Shown here: positions 1-8,324 of the stretch, one piece after another
Numbering within the stretch: the first letter of the stretch is position 1
How the letters are laid out: the number at the start of each line of letters is the position of its first letter
Source: Nocardioides sp.
GTDB lineage: Bacteria > Actinomycetota > Actinomycetes > Propionibacteriales > Nocardioidaceae
DNA: 41,271 nucleotides
Reading direction: 5' to 3'
Assembly: GCA_003519585.1 (NCBI GenBank)
Contig: DOWL01000252.1
Span: forward strand, 1 to 41,271
Position numbers and translations under genes: made by a program
The notes under the pieces: generated by a model
The model's database searches: none
Seen by the model: only the letters and a program-made list of their open reading frames with translations
What the model was told of the DNA's origin: nothing

Positions 1-524
<524 letters not shown>

Positions 525-546
525 TCACGCTTGAAGTTCGGTGTGG

Positions 547-573
547 TTGTCACTCTCATAGGGAGAGTGCCAG
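547..573 (-). promoter_or_regulatory. CIRCE operator (proximal, HrcA site)
   Basis: The plus strand reads TTGTCACTC, nine bases, GAGTGCCAG. The CIRCE consensus is TTAGCACTC-N9-GAGTGCTAA. The core CACTC/GAGTG arms are perfect and the outer bases degenerate. It lies 38 bp upstream of the groEL start codon, probably in the 5' leader. Confidence 0.75.
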
Positions 574-581
574 CGTCATGT

Positions 582-608
582 TTAGCACTCGACCCCTGCG
601 AGTGCAAG
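582..608 (-). promoter_or_regulatory. CIRCE operator (distal) overlapping the groEL promoter
   Basis: TTAGCACTC-N9-GAGTGCAAG matches the HrcA operator consensus at 16 of 18 arm positions. On the minus strand, TTGCAC (602-607) and TAAACA (579-584) are separated by exactly 17 bp and could be the -35 and -10 boxes. The operator would then cover the -35 box and spacer, which is the expected geometry for repression. Confidence 0.88.
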
Positions 609-656
609 AACGGTTCGCCAGCAGCGGACGCTGGCCGAGGTGAGCGCGGCGGTCCA

Positions 657-704
657 GACAGTGCAGGTTTACCCCCCTCCACGTGCCGACGATGCTGCAC
701 TGTC
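657..704. repeat. Perfect 10-bp inverted repeat with 28-bp loop
   Basis: GACAGTGCAG at 657-666 is exactly complementary to CTGCACTGTC at 695-704. It sits in the 180-bp stretch between the distal CIRCE and the end of the membrane-protein gene, where I see no ORF worth calling. It could be a terminator for the upstream gene or a protein-binding site. No T-tract follows. Confidence 0.5.
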
Positions 705-788
705 GGGGACAGCCGGGGAACGCAATGCGGTTTGCACCGGATCGCGGGCACCCACGACCGAATTCCCTGCACAAACCCAGCCGCGGAC

Positions 789-1403
789 TCAGCGGACGAC
801 GGCCGAGGCCACGACTCCGACCACCCCGGCCGCGCCCACCGCGACGAGCAGCACGCCTCGGTCGCGCCGGTGTCGAACTCCCCACCAGATCGCGACCACG
901 GCCAGCGCCAGCCCGGGCCAGGTGAACTCCCCGCCGGTCGCGTTCGTGCCCCACGTCGCGCCCACCGCCAGCGCTAGCACCCAGGCCAGCGGGTTCGTCG
1001 GCACCGGACGATCCACGAGCGTGCTAGCCAGGGTCGCCGCGACCACCGCCACTCCGGCGTACCAGGTCCAGTGACCCACCTGCTCGTCCCAGAGGTGCGC
1101 GGTCTCTCCCGGCGCCACGTTCCCGATCGAGTTCGCCGCCAGGTGGATGCCGTGGCCGGTCGCATAGAGCCAGCTGCCGACTGCGAACCAGAGGTACGTC
1201 GCCCGGCCGACCCTGGCCTCGAGCAACGTCCCGAGCGCCGGGAGCAGGACGACGAACGGCACCACCAGGTCGAGCCAGTCCGCAATCCGGGTCCCCCGGC
1301 CGGCGTCACCCAGTCCGTCCGGCAGCGACCCGAGGTGGTGGCACAGCGTGTACGCCAGCGCGGTCACCACCAGCGGGGCGTCGCGGCGAGCTGGCACGGG
1401 CAC
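789..1403 (-). CDS. Small integral membrane protein of unknown function
   Basis: The 204-residue product has about six or seven hydrophobic helices, roughly at residues 11-25, 44-62, 68-85, 110-128, 137-150, 158-175 and 182-203. Polar loops hold several His and Trp residues (CHHLGSLP, HGIHLAA, VGHWTW). I do not recognise a family motif, so only an inner-membrane location can be proposed. The GTG at 1403 is used as start; a second GTG two codons later is equally possible and no strong Shine-Dalgarno is visible. It lies between the lacI-type gene and groEL on the same strand, but 60 bp and about 280 bp of non-coding DNA on either side argue for a separate unit. Confidence 0.7.
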   Translation of the reverse strand: MPVPARRDAPLVVTALAYTLCHHLGSLPDGLGDAGRGTRIADWLDLVVPFVVLLPALGTLLEARVGRATYLWFAVGSWLYATGHGIHLAANSIGNVAPGETAHLWDEQVGHWTWYAGVAVVAATLASTLVDRPVPTNPLAWVLALAVGATWGTNATGGEFTWPGLALAVVAIWWGVRHRRDRGVLLVAVGAAGVVGVVASAVVR

Positions 1404-1463
1404 ATGATGCCCCGGTTGGCGCTGATGGGTGTCGTCCGTGGCCGCCCCATCCCCGTCAACCGC

Positions 1464-2486
1464 CTACGAGCTGTCGCGCACCACCAACCGGGTCTCGAGC
1501 AGCCGCGGCTCGGGGGGCTCGTCGGGGTGGCGCATGGTGTCCAGCAGCAGGGCGACCATCTCGCGGCCCATCTGCTCCGGTGACTGGTGCACGGTGGTGA
1601 GCGGAGGGTGGGTCGACTGGGCTAGCGGGGCGTCGTCGAAGCCGACGACCGAGACGGCGCGGGGTACGTCGAGGCCCGCCTCGCGGAGCACCCGGAGCGC
1701 GCCGGCGGCCATCAGGTCGTTGGCGCAGAACACCGCGTCGAGGTCGGGGCGGCGGGAGAGCAGCACCCGCATGGCGGACTCGCCGCTGTCCTGGCTGAAG
1801 TCGCCGTGCACCACGAGATCGTCGGAGTGTTCGAGCCCGGCGGCGGTCAGGCCGGCGAGGTAGCCCTCGTGGCGGGTGCGGCCCACCACCATGTCGGCCG
1901 GGCCCGCGATGGTGGCGATGGTGCGCCGGCCGCGGTGCACGAGGTGATCGACGGCGAGCCGGGCGCCGAGCACGTTGTCGGCGTCGACGTACGCCCCGGC
2001 CTGGTCCTCGGTGGCGCGACCACCGAGCACCACCGGCAGGCCGCGGGAGCGGATCCGCTCGGGCAGCGTGTCGTCGTCGTGCAGCGAGAGCAGGAGGACG
2101 CCGTCGACGTGCTGGCGGGTGAGGTATTCGTCGAGGCGGCCGTTGCGGTGCGCACTCGCGGCGAGGAGCAGCACCAGTTGGAGCCGCGCGTCGGAGAGGG
2201 CGGTGCCGATGCCGCGCACCACGCCGGCGAAGAACGGCTCCCCGAAGACCCGCTCCTCCGACTCCGCGATCACCAGGGCCACCGCATCGGTGCGTTGGGT
2301 GACCAGCGTGCGGGCGGCCTGGTTGGGCACGTACCCGAGCTCGGCGATCGCCCCCTCGACGGCTTGGCGCGCGCGCTCGGAGACCTTGTCACTGCCGTTG
2401 ATGACACGGGACGCCGTGCCCCGTCCCACTCCGGCCGCCGCGGCCACCTCCTCGAGGGTCGGGCGGGTGCGCGGCTGCCGCGTCAT
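1464..2486 (-). CDS. cebR: LacI-family repressor of the beta-glucoside operon (CebR-like)
   Basis: This DNA-binding repressor (340 aa) should sense the imported oligosaccharide or its product. Residues 8-55 form the LacI helix-turn-helix and hinge: TLEEVAAAAGVGRGTASRVING is followed by ELGYVPNQAARTL. The remainder is a periplasmic-binding-protein-like effector domain ending in the usual PPLTTVHQSPEQMGREMV region. The GVGRGT recognition helix matches the CebR/BxlR subgroup as I recall it. Its ATG overlaps the beta-glucosidase stop (ATGA), so it is the last gene of the operon and would be autoregulated. Two palindromes matching the Streptomyces CebR box lie at 7193-7206 and 7249-7262. The specific symbol rests on that operator match and the gene order. 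Confidence 0.88.
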   Translation of the reverse strand: MTRQPRTRPTLEEVAAAAGVGRGTASRVINGSDKVSERARQAVEGAIAELGYVPNQAARTLVTQRTDAVALVIAESEERVFGEPFFAGVVRGIGTALSDARLQLVLLLAASAHRNGRLDEYLTRQHVDGVLLLSLHDDDTLPERIRSRGLPVVLGGRATEDQAGAYVDADNVLGARLAVDHLVHRGRRTIATIAGPADMVVGRTRHEGYLAGLTAAGLEHSDDLVVHGDFSQDSGESAMRVLLSRRPDLDAVFCANDLMAAGALRVLREAGLDVPRAVSVVGFDDAPLAQSTHPPLTTVHQSPEQMGREMVALLLDTMRHPDEPPEPRLLETRLVVRDSS

Positions 2487-3898
2487 GGCGTCAGTATGTC
2501 GTCCGCCGTGTCACCCCGAGCGGCGCGTACGAACCGTGAGTACCACGCGCCGCTGGCCTTGACCGTCCGCCGCTGGGTGGCGAAGTCGACGTGCACCAGC
2601 CCGAACCGCATGGCGTAGCCCTCCGCCCACTCGAAGTTGTCGAGCAGCGACCAGGCGAAGTAGCCCGCGACGTCGGCACCCTGCTGGCGGGCACGCGCGC
2701 ACGCCGCGAGGTGGGAGGCGAGGTAGGCGAGTCGGTCGGTGTCGGGGTAGGACCCGTCGGCGTCGGGCTCGTCGACCCAGGCCGAGCCGTTCTCGGTGAC
2801 GAAGAGCGGTAGCGGCGGGTAGTCGCGGGCGACTCGCACCAGCGTCTCGGTGAGCCCGGCCGGGTCGACCTCCCAGCCGTTCGCGGCCGTGGGCAGCCCG
2901 CGATGGGTGAACTCCGTGCTGTTGCTGCCGGGGTACGCGGAGGGCCGGACCACGTGCCGCGTGTAGTAGTTGACCCCCAGGAAGTCCAGCGGCTGCGCGA
3001 TCGTCTCGAGGTCGCCGTCGCGGATCAGCCCGTCGGGGACCAACGGCCCGAGGTCGTCGAGCACGTCGGCCGGATAGCGGCCGAGCAGCACCGGGTCGAG
3101 GAACCACCGGTTGTGCAGGCCGTCGATCCGGCGTACCTGGTCGTGCGCCTCGGCGGAGTCGTACGCCGCGGCGACGGGGTAGAGGTTGAGCGTCGTGCCG
3201 ACCAGGGCCTGCGGCGCGGCCGCACGCAGCGCCTGGGTCGCCAGCCCGTGCCCGAGCAGCAGGTGGTGGCTGGCCGCCACCGCGGCGGCCTGGTCGTGCC
3301 GGCCCGGAGCGTGGATGCCGTTGGCGTAGCCGAGGAACGCCGAGCACCACGGTTCGTTGAGGGTGATGAAGTGCCCGACCCGGTCGCCGAGCAACTGCCC
3401 GGTCTCGTGGGCCAGCTCGGCGAGCCGGGCCGCCGTGTCGCGTGCGGGCCAGCCCCCGGCGTCCTCGAGGTGTTGGGGCAGGTCCCAGTGGTAGAGCGTC
3501 ACCCAGGGCGTCACCCCGGCGGCGAGGAGCTCGTCGACCAGCCGGTCGTAGAACGCCGCGCCGCGCGGGTTGAGCCCGCCCCCCGGACCCGGGAGCAGTC
3601 GCGGCCACGAGATGGAGAAGCGGTAGGCGCCGAGGCCGAGGTCGCGCATCAGCGCCACGTCGTCGACGTACCGGTGGTAGTGGTCGCACGCCACCGCGCC
3701 CGTGTCGCCGTCCCGCACCCGACCGGGGATCGCGCAGAAGGTGTCCCAGATCGACGGACTGCGGCCGTCCTCGGCGACGGCGCCCTCGACCTGGTACGAC
3801 GCGGTCGCCGTACCCCAGACGAAGTCGTCCGGGAACTCCTCGGGTCGGACGATGGCCTCGACCGGGGCCGTAGTCGGACGGGGTTCGACGGTGGTCAC
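2483..3898 (-). CDS. bglC: GH1 beta-glucosidase
   Basis: This cytoplasmic retaining glycoside hydrolase would split imported cellobiose or other beta-glucosides to glucose. The 471-residue length is normal for GH1. The N-terminal signature FPDDFVWGTATASYQVEGA is present, with acid/base Glu182 in TLNEP and nucleophile Glu369 in VTENG, 187 residues apart as usual. The C-terminus carries the sugar-binding WSLLDNFEWAEGY motif. The reading frame stays open upstream to 4810, but the real start is the GTG at 3898, which overlaps the permease stop as GTGA; upstream of it the frame is an Arg/Pro-rich shadow of the permease gene. No signal peptide is seen. The neighbouring ABC importer and repressor fix its role in beta-glucoside use. 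Confidence 0.95.
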   Translation of the reverse strand: MTTVEPRPTTAPVEAIVRPEEFPDDFVWGTATASYQVEGAVAEDGRSPSIWDTFCAIPGRVRDGDTGAVACDHYHRYVDDVALMRDLGLGAYRFSISWPRLLPGPGGGLNPRGAAFYDRLVDELLAAGVTPWVTLYHWDLPQHLEDAGGWPARDTAARLAELAHETGQLLGDRVGHFITLNEPWCSAFLGYANGIHAPGRHDQAAAVAASHHLLLGHGLATQALRAAAPQALVGTTLNLYPVAAAYDSAEAHDQVRRIDGLHNRWFLDPVLLGRYPADVLDDLGPLVPDGLIRDGDLETIAQPLDFLGVNYYTRHVVRPSAYPGSNSTEFTHRGLPTAANGWEVDPAGLTETLVRVARDYPPLPLFVTENGSAWVDEPDADGSYPDTDRLAYLASHLAACARARQQGADVAGYFAWSLLDNFEWAEGYAMRFGLVHVDFATQRRTVKASGAWYSRFVRAARGDTADDILTP

Positions 3899-4803
3899 GA
3901 CTTGATGCCGCCTTCCATGATGCCGCCGACGATCTGGCGGCCGAAGAGGATGAAGACCACGAGCAGCGGCAGGACGCCGAGCAGCGTCCCGGCCATGATC
4001 AGCGCCTGGTCGGTGTAGTAGCCGCCGGCGAGCCGCGAGAGCGCGACCTGCACGGTCGGGTGGTCGAGGTCGAGGACGAGGTAGGGCCAGAGGAAGTCGT
4101 TCCAGCGCTCCATGAACGTCAGCAGCGCCAGCACCGCGGCGGCCGGGCGCAGCACGGGGAGTACGACGTACCAGAAGGTCTGCACGATGGAGGCGCCGTC
4201 GAGCCGGGCGGCCTCGAGCAGCTCGTCGGGCAGCGCCTGCACGCAGAACTGCCGCATCAGGAAGACCCCGAAGCCGGACACCAGGAACGGCAGCGTCACG
4301 GCCGGCAGCGTCCCGGCGAGGTGCAGCTTGGTCATCAGCATGTAGAGCGGGATCAGCCCCAGCTGGATCGGCACCATCATCGTGAGCAGCACGAAGGCCA
4401 GCAGCGGCTGGCGGCCCACGAACCGCAGCTTGGCGAAGGCGAAGCCCGCCATGCTGCAGAACAGCACCACCGAGACCGTGCAGACACTCGCGACGAGCAC
4501 CGAGTTGATGACGGCCTGGGTGAAGGTGATGTCGGGGTTGGTGAGGACCCGGTCGATGTTGTTGAACAGCTCGCCGCCGGGCGTGAGCGGTGGGGGCACC
4601 GACGTGATGTCGGAGTTGGGCCGCGAGGCCATGACCACCATGAAGTAGAGGGGGAACGCCGATAGCGCGGTGACCAGGGTCAGCGCCACGACGGTGGGGC
4701 TGATGTGGAACCGGCGCCGGCCGGCGACCCGCCGCGACCGGCGGGGCCGGGGCGGGCGGCGTACGGCGACCGCGGGCCCGACCCGCTCCAGTTGCGCCGT
4801 CAT
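3895..4803 (-). CDS. cebG: Sugar ABC transporter permease, MalG type (CebG-like)
   Basis: This 302-residue inner-membrane permease is one half of the channel for the sugar importer. It has an Arg-rich cytoplasmic N-terminus, a first helix near residues 33-58, and about five further helices. The EAA loop that contacts the ATPase is seen as DELLEAARLDGASIVQTFW near residue 193, the MalG-type form. It overlaps both neighbours by 4 bp (ATGA with the upstream permease, GTGA with bglC), so the three genes should be translationally coupled. No ATP-binding subunit is encoded in the operon. CUT1 importers in actinobacteria commonly borrow the shared MsiK ATPase, which would have to be elsewhere. Confidence 0.93.
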   Translation of the reverse strand: MTAQLERVGPAVAVRRPPRPRRSRRVAGRRRFHISPTVVALTLVTALSAFPLYFMVVMASRPNSDITSVPPPLTPGGELFNNIDRVLTNPDITFTQAVINSVLVASVCTVSVVLFCSMAGFAFAKLRFVGRQPLLAFVLLTMMVPIQLGLIPLYMLMTKLHLAGTLPAVTLPFLVSGFGVFLMRQFCVQALPDELLEAARLDGASIVQTFWYVVLPVLRPAAAVLALLTFMERWNDFLWPYLVLDLDHPTVQVALSRLAGGYYTDQALIMAGTLLGVLPLLVVFILFGRQIVGGIMEGGIKS

Positions 4804-5747
4804 TGGACACCTCGCAGGCGGCGCAGGAGGACGAAGTTGACCAGCCCGACCAGCGCGATCACCAGGAACATCACCCAGGCGACGCTCGAGGCGTAGCCGA
4901 ACTCCTGGCCGGTGAACGCCTTCTCGTAGACGTACATCGTGAGCGTCTGGAACTGGCGGGTGGTGCCGCCGGTGATCGCGTTGGCGCCGGAGTTGAAGAG
5001 AAGCGGCTCGGTGAAGAGTTGGATGCCGCCGATGGTCGAGATGAGGGTGACGAAGATGATCGTGGGCCGCAGCATCGGCACGGTGATGTGCCGGAACTGC
5101 TTGGCCGACGATGCTCCGTCGATCTCGGCCGCTTCGTAGAGCTCACGCGGCACCGCCTGCAGCGCGGCGAGGAAGATCAGCGCGTTGTAGCCCGTCCAGC
5201 GCCAGTCGACCATCGTCGAGATCGCCAGCCACGAGGACCAGCGGTGCTGCTGCCAGTTGATCGGCTCGTCGACGCCGAGGTGGCCGAGCAGGTAGTTGAC
5301 GAGTCCGAAGTCGCGCGCGAAGAGCAGCGTGAAGATGATGCCGACCGCGGCGATCGAGGTGATGTTGGGCAGCAGCACGCCCATCCGCCACAGCGTGCGG
5401 GCCCGGAGCCGCTGGTTGAGCAGTTGGGCGAGGATCAGCGCGACCACCAACTGCGGGACCGTGGCGAGCACGAAGATCCCGAGCGTGTTGATCAGCGCGT
5501 TCCAGAAGTGGTCGTCGTTCACGAGCGCCTGGTAGTTGGCGATGCCGACCCAGCTCTTGTCGCCGAGCAGGTTCCAGTCGTGCAGCGAGACCCAGAAGGT
5601 GAACAGCAGCGGGAAGAGCCCGAAGATCCCGAAGACGACGAAGAACGGCGAGATGAAGGCGTAGCCGGTGACCTGCTCCGAGCGCGGACCGCGCCCGGGA
5701 CGCGCCGTACGCCGCTGGCGGGCGGGCGTTCCGGTCACTGTGCTCAC
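4800..5747 (-). CDS. cebF: Sugar ABC transporter permease, MalF type (CebF-like)
   Basis: This is the second half of the permease (315 aa). It has six predicted helices, the first at about residues 30-55 (FISPFFVVFGIFGLFPLLFTF). The EAA motif PRELYEAAEIDGASSAKQFR lies near residue 200 and is typical of MalF/CebF partners of a MalG-type subunit. The ATG at 5747 follows a GGAGG Shine-Dalgarno. The gene is separated from the binding-protein gene by 102 bp that hold a strong 15-bp stem-loop, while its downstream junction overlaps by 4 bp. This suggests that the lipoprotein is made in excess over the permeases. Confidence 0.93.
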   Translation of the reverse strand: MSTVTGTPARQRRTARPGRGPRSEQVTGYAFISPFFVVFGIFGLFPLLFTFWVSLHDWNLLGDKSWVGIANYQALVNDDHFWNALINTLGIFVLATVPQLVVALILAQLLNQRLRARTLWRMGVLLPNITSIAAVGIIFTLLFARDFGLVNYLLGHLGVDEPINWQQHRWSSWLAISTMVDWRWTGYNALIFLAALQAVPRELYEAAEIDGASSAKQFRHITVPMLRPTIIFVTLISTIGGIQLFTEPLLFNSGANAITGGTTRQFQTLTMYVYEKAFTGQEFGYASSVAWVMFLVIALVGLVNFVLLRRLRGVQ

Positions 5748-5795
5748 GATCCTCCTCCTTCGGCTGGTTGCGGCGTCGAGCGGCGTGGAATGGGT

Positions 5796-5840
5796 TCGAC
5801 CGGTGGGCCGGGCGGTTCGCGGCGACGGCCCACCGGTCGA
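5796..5840 (-). terminator. 15-bp perfect stem-loop between cebE and cebF
   Basis: The arm at 5796-5810 is exactly complementary to 5826-5840, with a 15-base loop. No T-tract follows on the minus strand. It lies 10 bp after the binding-protein stop codon. Partial termination or 3' protection of the upstream message are the likely roles, as known for intercistronic structures after malE-type genes. Confidence 0.6.
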
Positions 5841-5849
5841 CGGTGAGGC

Positions 5850-7154
5850 TCAGCCCGCAGCGGCCTGGGCGTCGCTCACCGCGGTGTTCCACCCGTCCTC
5901 GCTGGACTTCTCACCGTTCTCCACGCTGCGCATCGCGTTTTCCACCGCGTCGCGCACTGGCTGGTTCTTCGCGCCGAGGTAGACCGGGGTCAGGCTCGAC
6001 GCGCCGGCCACGAACAGCTGGCCGACCGGGGCGTCGTTGAAGTACTCGTTGGTCGCGTCCTTCAGCGCCGGGGTGTCGTAGAGCGTCGGGTTGGACGGCA
6101 GGTTGCCGACCGCCTCGAACGCACCCATCTGTCCGTCGGCGCTGGTGAGGAAGTCGACCAATTCGATGGCGAGGTCCTGGTTCTTGCTGGCCGTGGGCAC
6201 GGCCAGGAACGAACCGCCCCAGTTGCCGCCGCCGCCGGGGACCGTGGTGATGTCCCACTTGCCGGCGTTCTCGTCACCGGCCTGCTCCTTGATGTAGCCG
6301 GTCATCCACGCGGGGCAGGCGATGGTGGCGAACGAGCCGTTCTTGAAGCCGGCGTTCCACTCGTTGGAGAACGACTTCAGCTTGGCGCTGATCCCGGCGT
6401 CCGACATCCCGAGCGCGGTGTCCCACGCCTCCTTGACCGCAGGATTGGAGTCGATGACGAGGTTGTCGTCGGTGTCGAAGTAGGTCATGTCGCCCGACTG
6501 CATGAGGATCGAGTTGTAGGTGTTGGTCGCGGAGTCGATGAAGTGCACGTCGTCGCGGCCGATCGCCGACTGGAACTGCTCACCCACCGCGGTGAAGTCC
6601 TCCCAGGTCGGCCACAGCGCAGCCACCTCGGTGCGGTCGGTGGGAAGTCCCGCCTCCTCGAAGAGGTCGCGGCGGTAGCACATCGCCAGGCCGCCGACGT
6701 CGGTGCCGAGGCCGATCGTGTCGGCGCCGTCGGAGGTCGTCGCCTGGGCGTACTTCCAGTCCAGCCACTGGTCCTTGTTGTCGTTGGAGCCGTGGTCCTG
6801 GAAGTTCACGAACTTGTCGGCGCTCTGCAGGAAGTTGACGACCTGGCCCTCCTCGATGGCCACCACGTCTCCGGCACCACTCCCGGCCGCGATCTTCTGC
6901 GTCAGGAGGGTGTTGTACTGGCCGAGGTCGCCCTCGGCGGTCTCGACGATCTTGACCCCCGGGTGGTCCGCCTCGAACTGCTTGTAGAGGTCTTCGTAGC
7001 CGAAGTTGCCGAACACGTTGACCCGCAGGGTCGTGGCGTCGGAACCCTCGGCGTCATCGTCGCCGCAGCCCGCGAGGGCGGCGGAGGCGAGCAGCAGGAC
7101 ACCGACGGCGGCGGCCGTACGGCGAATCCCAGTGGCGCGGAGCTGGTGGTTCAT
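5850..7154 (-). CDS. cebE: Sugar-binding lipoprotein of ABC importer (CebE-like)
   Basis: This is the extracytoplasmic substrate-binding subunit (434 aa). A basic N-terminus and hydrophobic core lead to the lipobox LAGC, with Cys30 as the lipidation site, followed by an Asp/Glu-rich linker. The mature part is a cluster 1 solute-binding fold: VFGNFGYEDLYKQFEADHPGVKI near residue 48 and a DFLTSADGQMGAFEAVGNLPS region near residue 347 are typical of sugar-binding proteins. It is the first gene of a five-gene unit (binding protein, permease, permease, beta-glucosidase, repressor), the same content as the ceb-bglC locus of Streptomyces. The promoter is flanked by two CebR-type operators. Substrate specificity for cellobiose or cellotriose is inferred from these operators and the GH1 enzyme. 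Confidence 0.93.
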   Translation of the reverse strand: MNHQLRATGIRRTAAAVGVLLLASAALAGCGDDDAEGSDATTLRVNVFGNFGYEDLYKQFEADHPGVKIVETAEGDLGQYNTLLTQKIAAGSGAGDVVAIEEGQVVNFLQSADKFVNFQDHGSNDNKDQWLDWKYAQATTSDGADTIGLGTDVGGLAMCYRRDLFEEAGLPTDRTEVAALWPTWEDFTAVGEQFQSAIGRDDVHFIDSATNTYNSILMQSGDMTYFDTDDNLVIDSNPAVKEAWDTALGMSDAGISAKLKSFSNEWNAGFKNGSFATIACPAWMTGYIKEQAGDENAGKWDITTVPGGGGNWGGSFLAVPTASKNQDLAIELVDFLTSADGQMGAFEAVGNLPSNPTLYDTPALKDATNEYFNDAPVGQLFVAGASSLTPVYLGAKNQPVRDAVENAMRSVENGEKSSEDGWNTAVSDAQAAAG

Positions 7155-7192
7155 GGCTATGAGTCCCGTCTGGCCGTGGTGGCCGGTGCTGG

Positions 7193-7206
7193 TGGGAGCG
7201 TTCCCA
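7193..7206 (-). promoter_or_regulatory. CebR-like operator, downstream of the -10 box
   Basis: TGGGAGCGTTCCCA differs from the known Streptomyces CebR box TGGGAGCGCTCCCA at one base. It lies between the predicted -10 box and the cebE start codon, so a bound repressor would block the start of transcription. Confidence 0.82.
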
Positions 7207-7210
7207 CGGA

Positions 7211-7239
7211 ACAGTGACGGCGATCACATGCTATGTCAA
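7211..7239 (-). promoter_or_regulatory. Probable cebE operon promoter
   Basis: On the minus strand a perfect TTGACA (7234-7239) is followed after 17 bp by CACTGT (7211-7216). The -10 keeps only the conserved A2 and T6, which is common in high-GC actinobacteria. Operators on both sides support the placement. Confidence 0.6.
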
Positions 7240-7248
7240 GGGTTCTCG

Positions 7249-7262
7249 TGGGATCGCTCCCA
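7249..7262 (-). promoter_or_regulatory. CebR-like operator, upstream of the -35 box
   Basis: TGGGATCGCTCCCA differs from the CebR box consensus at one base. It starts 56 bp from the first operator, about five helical turns, which would put both on the same DNA face and permit looping. Confidence 0.82.
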
Positions 7263-7307
7263 CAAGATTCGTCCCGACCTCGGTCGAATGCTCGGCGTCC
7301 CCAGGAT

Positions 7308-8324
7308 TCAGGCGAAGCTGGCCACGTCATACTGGCCGAGGATCCGGGAAACCAGCCGGAATTCGCCGGTCCCGACGCGCCAAGCCACGAGCAACGGCGT
7401 GCTCTGGCGCGACTCGTAGACGACCCAGTCCCGGTCGAGCCAGCCGGCGACCGGGCAGCAGTTCTTCCAGCGGCTGTCCTGGCCGTCGCTGAACCGGTCC
7501 ATGAAGGCGAGCATCACCATCTGGTCCGCCTCGGCCACCAGGAACTCCGGGCCGGACAGGTACTCGCCACTGTCGCGGACCGGCAGACCCGCTACACCCA
7601 TCCCCCACGACGCCGCGCCGTTGTGCGCGGCGCCGTACTGCTGCGCGGCCGAGGCATCGAACGGCGGCACCGGAGGGCGCTGCTTTGTCAGGCCGGTGCC
7701 CTTCGGGACCGTGGACCAGGTGGCGTCGGGGATCGAGAAGACCTTGTCCTCGTCGTCTTGGGGGAAGATCAGCCGGTCCCCGTCTCGGCTCAGCATCCAC
7801 TCGCTGGCCGGGAAGTACCAGTAGCCGTTGGGCTTGGTGAACTTCTCGACGCTGCTCACGTCGACGGTCCGCAGCTGCCCCTCAGCGCCCAGCAGCACCA
7901 CCTCCCGGCCGCGGGCGAACGCTGCGATCGCGTGATCGAGCTCGCCGGCGACGTACGGCGTGCTGGCGTCGAGGTCGATCTCGGCCGGGAACGGCGAGTC
8001 GATCGGCGCGAGCTCGCGCTCCTCGCGCTGGTCCGGGCTCCACCAGACCGGCGTGCCTCGGTACGTCGCATCGGGCTCGGCGACCGGCTCGGACGTCTGG
8101 ACGTCGGACATACCGGGCTCGCGCGGATCGGAGACCGGCGTGGAGTTCACGGCGGCGACGCCGACCGAGACGGCCACCGTGCCCGCCACGACACCGGCTG
8201 CGACCCCGAGCCGGCGCCGCCGACGTACGACGCGGGCCCGCTGCCAGGCCTGAGTCGACCAGTCGGGCATCCTCTCCTCGGCCACCCGCTCGCGGAGCAG
8301 TTCGCGTAGGCGTTCCTGGGTCAT
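7308..8324 (-). CDS. Membrane-anchored partner of the ECF sigma factor, putative anti-sigma/sensor
   Basis: The 338-residue protein has a short charged cytoplasmic part (residues 1-38), one transmembrane helix at about 39-60 (LGVAAGVVAGTVAVSVGVAAV), and a large exported domain. That domain contains repeated hydrophobic, Gly/Asp-rich strands (GDRLIFPQDDEDKVFSIPD, VPKGTGL) resembling a beta-propeller. I recognise no zinc anti-sigma HxxxCxxC motif. Its ATG overlaps the sigma-factor stop (ATGA), so the two are co-translated. This order and topology are typical of proteins that hold or tune SigE-family sigma factors, but an anti-sigma function is inference. A lone CC pair occurs near residue 290 of the exported domain. 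Confidence 0.75.
   Translation of the reverse strand: MTQERLRELLRERVAEERMPDWSTQAWQRARVVRRRRRLGVAAGVVAGTVAVSVGVAAVNSTPVSDPREPGMSDVQTSEPVAEPDATYRGTPVWWSPDQREERELAPIDSPFPAEIDLDASTPYVAGELDHAIAAFARGREVVLLGAEGQLRTVDVSSVEKFTKPNGYWYFPASEWMLSRDGDRLIFPQDDEDKVFSIPDATWSTVPKGTGLTKQRPPVPPFDASAAQQYGAAHNGAASWGMGVAGLPVRDSGEYLSGPEFLVAEADQMVMLAFMDRFSDGQDSRWKNCCPVAGWLDRDWVVYESRQSTPLLVAWRVGTGEFRLVSRILGQYDVASFA

Noticed and set aside
3899..4810. Fusion of the beta-glucosidase with an upstream 300-residue region
   Set aside because: The upstream part is a Pro/Arg/Ala-rich shadow of the permease gene; the GTGA overlap gives a natural start at 3898.
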